Assembly (NCBI GenBank): GCA_005786915.1 | Contig: SYCM01000054.1 | Location: 1 to 8,849 of the forward strand | Reading direction: 5' to 3' | Source: Bacteroidota bacterium | GTDB lineage: Bacteria > Bacteroidota > Bacteroidia > Flavobacteriales > Schleiferiaceae | Length of the DNA stretch: 8,849 bases | Shown here: positions 5,022 to 8,849 of the stretch, piece after piece | Position numbering within the stretch: position 1 is the first letter of the stretch | Layout: each line of letters opens with the position of its first letter | Notes under the pieces: model-generated | Databases searched by the model: none | What the model was told of the DNA's origin: nothing | What the model saw: only the letters and a program-made list of their open reading frames with translations | Translations under genes and position numbers: made by a program

Positions 5022-6902
5022 ATGAACGACGCCCGTCCGAACTGGATCGCCTTAGCGGTAGGCGCTGCCTTCGCAGCCCTACCCGCCCTCCCTGTCGCCC
5101 AAAAGCTGGGCGACACCTCCCATTGGCCCATGCACTTAGGTGCGGCCGTTCTGATACTGGGGCTCGGACTGCAGCAGCATTTCACCGCACGCGAAGACCG
5201 CAACGACCTGCCCAACCTCAGCGTAGCGGGCAGCTTTTGCCTGGCGCTCGTGGCGATGCTTGGGCTTGCCGTGGCTCCCCTGTATGCGGCGAGCGAAGCT
5301 TACCTCGCGACGGGACGGTACCTGGGCTACGCGGCCGCCGCGCTGCTGGGCTGGCGCATGGGACCCCAAGGCATCCCGATGCTTGCTTGGGGGATTTTGG
5401 GCGCTTCGGGCGTGGAAGCTTGGTCCGCCCTGAGCGACGTGACCGAGCACCGCAGGGCCCTCATCGACCCCTATTTGGCGCAAGGTCTGATGGGCCACAA
5501 GAACTTTACCTCGTCGGCCATGATGCTCGGGCTGCCCGCCGCATGGTACCTCTACCCTCGGCACCGCAGCGCGGGCCGCATGCTGGCGGTAGCGGTGGGG
5601 CTCCTGACCGTGCTTGCGCTGGTCCTGCTTCGCACCCGAAGTATTTGGATCGGTGCCGGAATCTGGGCCGTTTGGATGCTTACCACCAACCTGAAGTCGT
5701 GGAAGCCCTTGGCAGGCGGACTTGCTTTGGCCCTCCTCGTGGCCGGCGCGCTTTGGGCTCAACCGCGCGTGCGACAGGATCTTTTTGACCCCACCAACCT
5801 CCGCATTCGCCAAGTGTTTTGGGCGCATTCCCAAAGCATGTTTGCTCAAGAGCCCTGGACCGGGGTGGGCGCGGGGCAATGGCGCATTCATTTTCCCGGC
5901 CTCGGACTTCGGGGCATGAATCCGTCAGTTGCCGAGGGGATTACCGCCGAAGTTCGTCCGCACAACGACGCCTTGTGGCTGGCCGCCGAGCACGGAATCC
6001 CCGGCGTCGCCGCCTGGCTGTTGATGTGGGGCGGACTCGTCTTGGCTTGGTGGCGCAGCCGAAAGGAGTCCTTTGGCCCCTTCGTGGGCGGCCTGGCCTT
6101 GCTCGTTTTTTGCTACAGCATGTTTGAATTTCCGCTCGAGCGCGCGGCCGTATGGATCCCCTTTGCGCTCGCCACCGGCATGGCGTGTTCCTATCCCTCA
6201 GTCTCCCGCGCCGCTTTTCCCCGATGGTTGCCTAACCTGCTCGTCCTCTGCCTCGGCGGAGCCTACGCCTACACGGCCAACCAAGGGCTGTCGTCGGAAC
6301 TCGAGCAGCAAGCACTGCTCGCCTTGAATGCCCGCCAAGACGCGGTGAACCTGCTACCCCGGTCCATTGAAAGCCTGGATGCGTGGACCGAACTCGATCG
6401 GTTTGGCAACCCCTCTCCCTACTTTGGAGGAATGTCGTCGATGTTTCTCGAGGCCTCGCGCGGCCCCCTAACCTCGCAGAGCTTTGCCGAAGCCGAATCG
6501 CACTTTAAGCACGCTCTCGAACTGCACCCCCACCATGTGGTAACCTGGTACCAGTTGGGCAACCTCTACCGCTACCGAGGCGACGCCCCTGCCGCCGAGC
6601 GGGCCTACCGAGAACTCTTGAAGCGGTCTCCGCGCCACCCTGGTGGTCAAATGCACCTCGCCCACGCTCTGCTCGCCCAAAATAAGCCCGCTGAAGCGGC
6701 GGGCGTACTGTTTGCGGCGTTCGGCGACGACGCCTACTACCAGCAACCCGACTACCGAAACGCGGCCGTGCAAGCTCTGAGGCAGTGCCCCGCCCAGGTG
6801 GCACACCGCGACGTCAACGCCCTGCTCCCCCAGCGCGAAGCACTCGACGACGAGGCGCTTTTTGCCGCCTTCCTTGGGGCGAAGCAGGCCTACTTAAAGT
6901 GA
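5022..6902 (+). CDS. O-antigen ligase/polymerase-like (Wzy_C) membrane protein with C-terminal TPR domain
   Basis: Integral inner-membrane glycosyltransferase-type protein of the WaaL/Wzy/PglL superfamily, which transfers or polymerises lipid-linked glycans on the periplasmic side. The 626-residue product has about 10-12 hydrophobic segments (residues 8-415). Superfamily motifs: GHKN (158-161), RTRSIWIGAG (204-213), TGVGAGQWRIHFP (280-292) and RPHNDALWLAAEHG (312-325), whose His lies in the large periplasmic loop where the family's essential His resides. Residues about 487-580 form TPRs, e.g. WYQLGNLYRYRGDAPAAERAYRELLK. The ATG at 5022 is used; in-frame upstream starts at 4971 and 4974 would translate through the terminator. 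Neighbouring genes give no hint of substrate: ribosomal operon upstream, exoA convergent 3 bp downstream. It could be an O-antigen ligase, a polymerase or a protein O-glycosyltransferase. Confidence 0.85.
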   Translation: MNDARPNWIALAVGAAFAALPALPVAQKLGDTSHWPMHLGAAVLILGLGLQQHFTAREDRNDLPNLSVAGSFCLALVAMLGLAVAPLYAASEAYLATGRYLGYAAAALLGWRMGPQGIPMLAWGILGASGVEAWSALSDVTEHRRALIDPYLAQGLMGHKNFTSSAMMLGLPAAWYLYPRHRSAGRMLAVAVGLLTVLALVLLRTRSIWIGAGIWAVWMLTTNLKSWKPLAGGLALALLVAGALWAQPRVRQDLFDPTNLRIRQVFWAHSQSMFAQEPWTGVGAGQWRIHFPGLGLRGMNPSVAEGITAEVRPHNDALWLAAEHGIPGVAAWLLMWGGLVLAWWRSRKESFGPFVGGLALLVFCYSMFEFPLERAAVWIPFALATGMACSYPSVSRAAFPRWLPNLLVLCLGGAYAYTANQGLSSELEQQALLALNARQDAVNLLPRSIESLDAWTELDRFGNPSPYFGGMSSMFLEASRGPLTSQSFAEAESHFKHALELHPHHVVTWYQLGNLYRYRGDAPAAERAYRELLKRSPRHPGGQMHLAHALLAQNKPAEAAGVLFAAFGDDAYYQQPDYRNAAVQALRQCPAQVAHRDVNALLPQREALDDEALFAAFLGAKQAYLK

Positions 6903-6905
6903 GGG

Positions 6906-7664
6906 CTAGCCCAGGACCAAGCGCACCGGGCAATGGTCGCTTCCGTGAACCTCGGTGTGGATTTCGGTAGCGGCTACGGAGTCCATGAGCCGGCGAGACA
7001 CAACGTGGTAGTCTAAGCGCCAACCGATGTTCTTTGCTCGGGCTCCCGACCTCATGCTCCACCACGAGTACTTAGCGACTCCCGGGTTCTGCTCCCTCCA
7101 CGAATCGGCAAATCCCGCGTCGAGCAGGTGCTGGAACCCGTCAATTTCACTCTGGGTGTAGCCGGGGGTCTTGTTGTAGTTCGACTGCGGATTGCTCAGG
7201 TCAATCGGGCGGTGCGCGACGTTCAAGTCCCCGCAGAGCACCACCGGCTTGCGAGCGTCCAATCCCTTGAGGTAGGCCGTGAGGTCGCGATCCCAACGGG
7301 CCCGCTGCGGAATCCGAGACAAGTCGCCCTTGGAATTGGGTACGTACGCGGTCACCACAAAGCTATCATTGAATTCCGCGGTAATGACTCGGCCTTCGCC
7401 CTCGTGTTCCGCTACGCCCATTCCATAGGACACGGCCAAGGGCTCGACCTTGCTAATCAGCGCCGTCCCCGAGTAGCCTTTTTTCTCGGCTTCGTGGGCC
7501 ACGACGTGGTAGCCGAGACCGTGCAGCACCTCTTTGGCCTGATCCACCGTGCACTTGATTTCTTGAAAACCCATGACATCCGGGTTTAGGCCCCGAACGA
7601 TGTCGTGCAGGCCTTTGCCAGCTACGGCGCGCAGGCCGTTTACGTTCCATGAGATAATGTTCAT
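6906..7664 (-). CDS. xth: Exodeoxyribonuclease III / class II AP endonuclease
   Basis: Base-excision repair nuclease that cleaves 5' of abasic sites and has 3'-5' exonuclease activity; Mg2+ dependent. The 252-residue protein has the complete ExoIII/APE1 motif set: SWNVNGLRA (5-13; N7), FQEIK (33-37; E35), KKGYSGTALIS (61-71), AYVPN (106-110; Y107), GDLNVAH (145-151; D146, N148), GWRLDY (214-219; D218) and GSDHCPV (241-247; catalytic pair D243/H244). The start at 7664 gives the family-standard MNIISWNVNG. An in-frame extension to 7697 would run into the divergent lipoprotein gene and across the promoter. It converges with the Wzy-like gene (3 bp between stops) and diverges from the lipoprotein gene (27 bp between starts). 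A near-consensus -7 box TACCTTCG lies 4 bases before the ATG. Confidence 0.97.
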   Translation of the reverse strand: MNIISWNVNGLRAVAGKGLHDIVRGLNPDVMGFQEIKCTVDQAKEVLHGLGYHVVAHEAEKKGYSGTALISKVEPLAVSYGMGVAEHEGEGRVITAEFNDSFVVTAYVPNSKGDLSRIPQRARWDRDLTAYLKGLDARKPVVLCGDLNVAHRPIDLSNPQSNYNKTPGYTQSEIDGFQHLLDAGFADSWREQNPGVAKYSWWSMRSGARAKNIGWRLDYHVVSRRLMDSVAATEIHTEVHGSDHCPVRLVLG

Positions 7665-7668
7665 GTCC

Positions 7669-7676
7669 CGAAGGTA
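7669..7676 (-). promoter_or_regulatory. Probable -7 promoter element for xth
   Basis: The minus strand reads TACCTTCG, one mismatch from TAnnTTTG, 4 bases before the ATG. Spacing is identical to that of the cruF box, whose sequence TACCTTTG differs by one base. It lies within the 27-bp gap between the divergent starts of xth and the lipoprotein gene, predicting a near-leaderless mRNA. Confidence 0.45.
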
Positions 7677-7691
7677 CATTACCTTGATCGC

Positions 7692-8285
7692 ATGCATCGG
7701 GGAGGTCTTTGGGTATTCAGTGCCTTACTACTGGCGTCGTGCTCGGTCCGCCGCAGCGACCGCTATGCGTTGGCCCAAAACCCTCAGGTGGAGCAAAAGA
7801 CGACGTTGGTCCGGCGCCCGCGCTCCGCGGCCTTTCAGCAGTCGTTTCAGGACATCACCAACGGGGTCGGGATGGACCGGAACGGAAACCTTCTTCGCCA
7901 CGTGCTCACCGCATCGGGGCAAGCCTACCCTTCGCGCCGGGAAGGAAGCCAATTAATCCTTCCGCAAGGAAGCGTTCCCGCGCCCGAACGGCTGTACCAC
8001 TTGAGCAGCTTGATCGCCCTCCCGCTGCTCGTGCCTGAGCTGCGCGCGCTCGCTGACCGCGGGGAGTGGACCCACTTTGCCAGCACGGCGCCAGCCGGAG
8101 ACCTGGTCGAGGTCCGCTGGCAGTGCACACTTCGAACCCGCAACGCCCGGCACTACGTGGCCCGTTACGAAGTCACGGCCGCCGAACTGCGCTACGCCCA
8201 AATCTGCGGGCGATGGACCCTCGAATCTGCTGAGTACAGCGAGCGCGAATTCGTGCAGCGCTGGAACCGGATTCCGCGGCACTAA
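7692..8285 (+). CDS. Predicted lipoprotein of unknown function
   Basis: No family recognised. The 197-residue product starts with a type II signal peptide: short N-region MHRGG, hydrophobic LWVFSALLL, lipobox LASC with the lipidated cysteine at residue 17. After it come a polar, Arg/Gln-rich linker (18-60), a hydrophobic patch LSSLIALPLLVPEL (about 104-117), and a C-terminal part with alternating strand-like stretches (VEVRWQCTL, HYVARYEVT) ending in a charged helix (SEYSEREFVQRWNRI-like, about 181-195). Two further cysteines (about 143 and 171) could form a disulfide outside the cytoplasm. The start is the ATG directly before the signal peptide; the gap to the divergent xth start is only 27 bp. 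It ends 5 bp before the convergent mutase gene. Composition matches the neighbours. Likely envelope located; role unknown. Confidence 0.8.
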   Translation: MHRGGLWVFSALLLASCSVRRSDRYALAQNPQVEQKTTLVRRPRSAAFQQSFQDITNGVGMDRNGNLLRHVLTASGQAYPSRREGSQLILPQGSVPAPERLYHLSSLIALPLLVPELRALADRGEWTHFASTAPAGDLVEVRWQCTLRTRNARHYVARYEVTAAELRYAQICGRWTLESAEYSEREFVQRWNRIPRH

Positions 8286-8290
8286 GCGCG

Positions 8291-8849
8291 CTACATGTTT
8301 CGGCGGTACTGTCCACCCACCTCAAACATCGCCTCGGTCATTGAGCCCAGCGAGCAGATTTTGGCTGCCTCCATGATGGCGTGAAACATCGGCTGGTTTT
8401 GGAGCGCTGCTTGGCAAATCGCATCTAAGGCCGACTGGGCCGCCGTACCGCCCACCTCAGCGAGCTGCTCGACGGTGGCAATCTGGCGTTCCTTCTCGTC
8501 GACTTCGGCGCGGATCACTTCGCCCGGCACCAAGGTCGGCGAACCCTTGCTGCTCAAGAAGGTATTCACCCCAATGAGCGGGTACTCACCGGTGTGTTTG
8601 AGCATCTCGTAGTGCATGGACTCTTCCTGGATTTTTCCGCGCTGGTACATGGTTTCCATGGCCCCCAACACTCCTCCGCGCTCAGTAATGCGGTCAAATT
8701 CCACCATAACCGCCTCTTCGACCAAGTCGGTCAGTTCCTCGATAATGAACGCGCCCTGAAGCGGGTTTTCGTTCTTCGCCAGCCCCAGCTCTTTGTTGAT
8801 GATCAACTGAATGGCCATTGCTCGGCGCACGCTCTCCTCGGTCGGCGTC
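8291..8849 (-). CDS. icmF: B12-dependent acyl-CoA mutase, C-terminus (IcmF-type isobutyryl-CoA/methylmalonyl-CoA mutase)
   Basis: Adenosylcobalamin-dependent rearrangement of short acyl-CoAs. The gene is read leftward; only its last 185 codons lie in the window and the 5' part is off the right edge. The reading frame is open through the edge and begins TPTEESVRRAMAIQ, so the GTG and ATG codons near 8830 are internal, not starts. Conserved mutase residues: NKELGLAKNENPLQGAFIIE, LTDLVEEAV, GGVLGAMETMYQRGKIQEES, KHTGEYPLIGVNTF, and the C-terminal ICSLGSMTEAMFEVGGQYRRNM. The ending FEVGGQYRR and the QRGKIQEES segment point to IcmF, in which B12-binding, G-protein and mutase domains are fused in one protein of about 1,100 residues. 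A separate methylmalonyl-CoA mutase large subunit is the alternative, and the missing N-terminal region would decide. It converges with the lipoprotein gene, 5 bp apart, with no terminator visible. Confidence 0.88.
   Translation of the reverse strand, partial: TPTEESVRRAMAIQLIINKELGLAKNENPLQGAFIIEELTDLVEEAVMVEFDRITERGGVLGAMETMYQRGKIQEESMHYEMLKHTGEYPLIGVNTFLSSKGSPTLVPGEVIRAEVDEKERQIATVEQLAEVGGTAAQSALDAICQAALQNQPMFHAIMEAAKICSLGSMTEAMFEVGGQYRRNM

Noticed and set aside
5136..5891. Minus-strand 251-residue open frame inside the Wzy-like gene
   Set aside because: Antisense to a gene with clear superfamily motifs and membrane segments; composition is low in hydrophobic order and no promoter box precedes it.
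7665..7697. Eleven-residue N-terminal extension of exonuclease III
   Set aside because: It would run through the promoter box and into the divergent lipoprotein start; family proteins begin at MNIISWNVNG.
8830..8830. GTG at 8830 as the start of the mutase-like gene
   Set aside because: The frame stays open to the window edge and the preceding codons (TPTEES) belong to the conserved mutase sequence, so the gene is truncated by the window, not short.
1..8849. Mobile elements, CRISPR arrays, tRNA/rRNA genes, phage or defence genes
   Set aside because: No long direct or inverted repeats, transposase or integrase motifs, spaced repeats or RNA gene cores were seen; gene content and composition are uniform and housekeeping in nature.

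Overview
The window looks like an ordinary chromosomal stretch of a fairly GC-rich member of the Bacteroidota, most likely a marine or environmental Flavobacteriales-type lineage. The evidence is the rpsF-rpsR-rplI cluster without ssb, a DnaX without the zinc-cysteine module, a eukaryotic-type NADP isocitrate dehydrogenase, a CruF-type carotenoid enzyme, and above all several copies of the Bacteroidota -7 promoter element TAnnTTTG directly in front of genes. The taxonomic placement is inference from gene content; there is no rRNA here.

Layout, left to right. Bases 1-3305 hold three minus-strand genes that read leftward: cruF (carotenoid 1',2'-hydratase family), then dnaX (DNA polymerase III tau/gamma), then the first 242 codons of an NADP-dependent isocitrate dehydrogenase that runs off the left edge. 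Each has its own TAnnTTTG box just before its ATG, so they are probably separate transcription units despite tight packing. From 3355 rightward on the plus strand come a small membrane-anchored protein of unknown function, the ribosomal operon rpsF-rpsR-rplI with a clear promoter and a strong intrinsic terminator, and then a 626-residue O-antigen ligase/polymerase-like membrane protein with C-terminal TPRs. It ends convergently with a minus-strand exodeoxyribonuclease III gene. That gene is divergent, with only 27 bp between start codons, from a small lipoprotein of unknown function, which converges on the 3' end of a B12-dependent acyl-CoA mutase (IcmF type) that runs off the right edge.

The genes do not form one pathway. 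They are housekeeping functions (replication, repair, ribosome, central carbon metabolism) plus envelope and pigment functions. There are no mobile elements, CRISPR arrays, tRNAs or rRNAs, and no stretch above about 50 bases lacks a gene.

The most interesting signal is inside dnaX. A run of ten A residues sits exactly at the end of the clamp-loader domain III, both alternative frames hit a TAG within seven codons, and a small inverted repeat begins five bases after the run. This is the architecture expected for making a short gamma form from the tau gene by slippage. I found no convincing undescribed multi-gene system.
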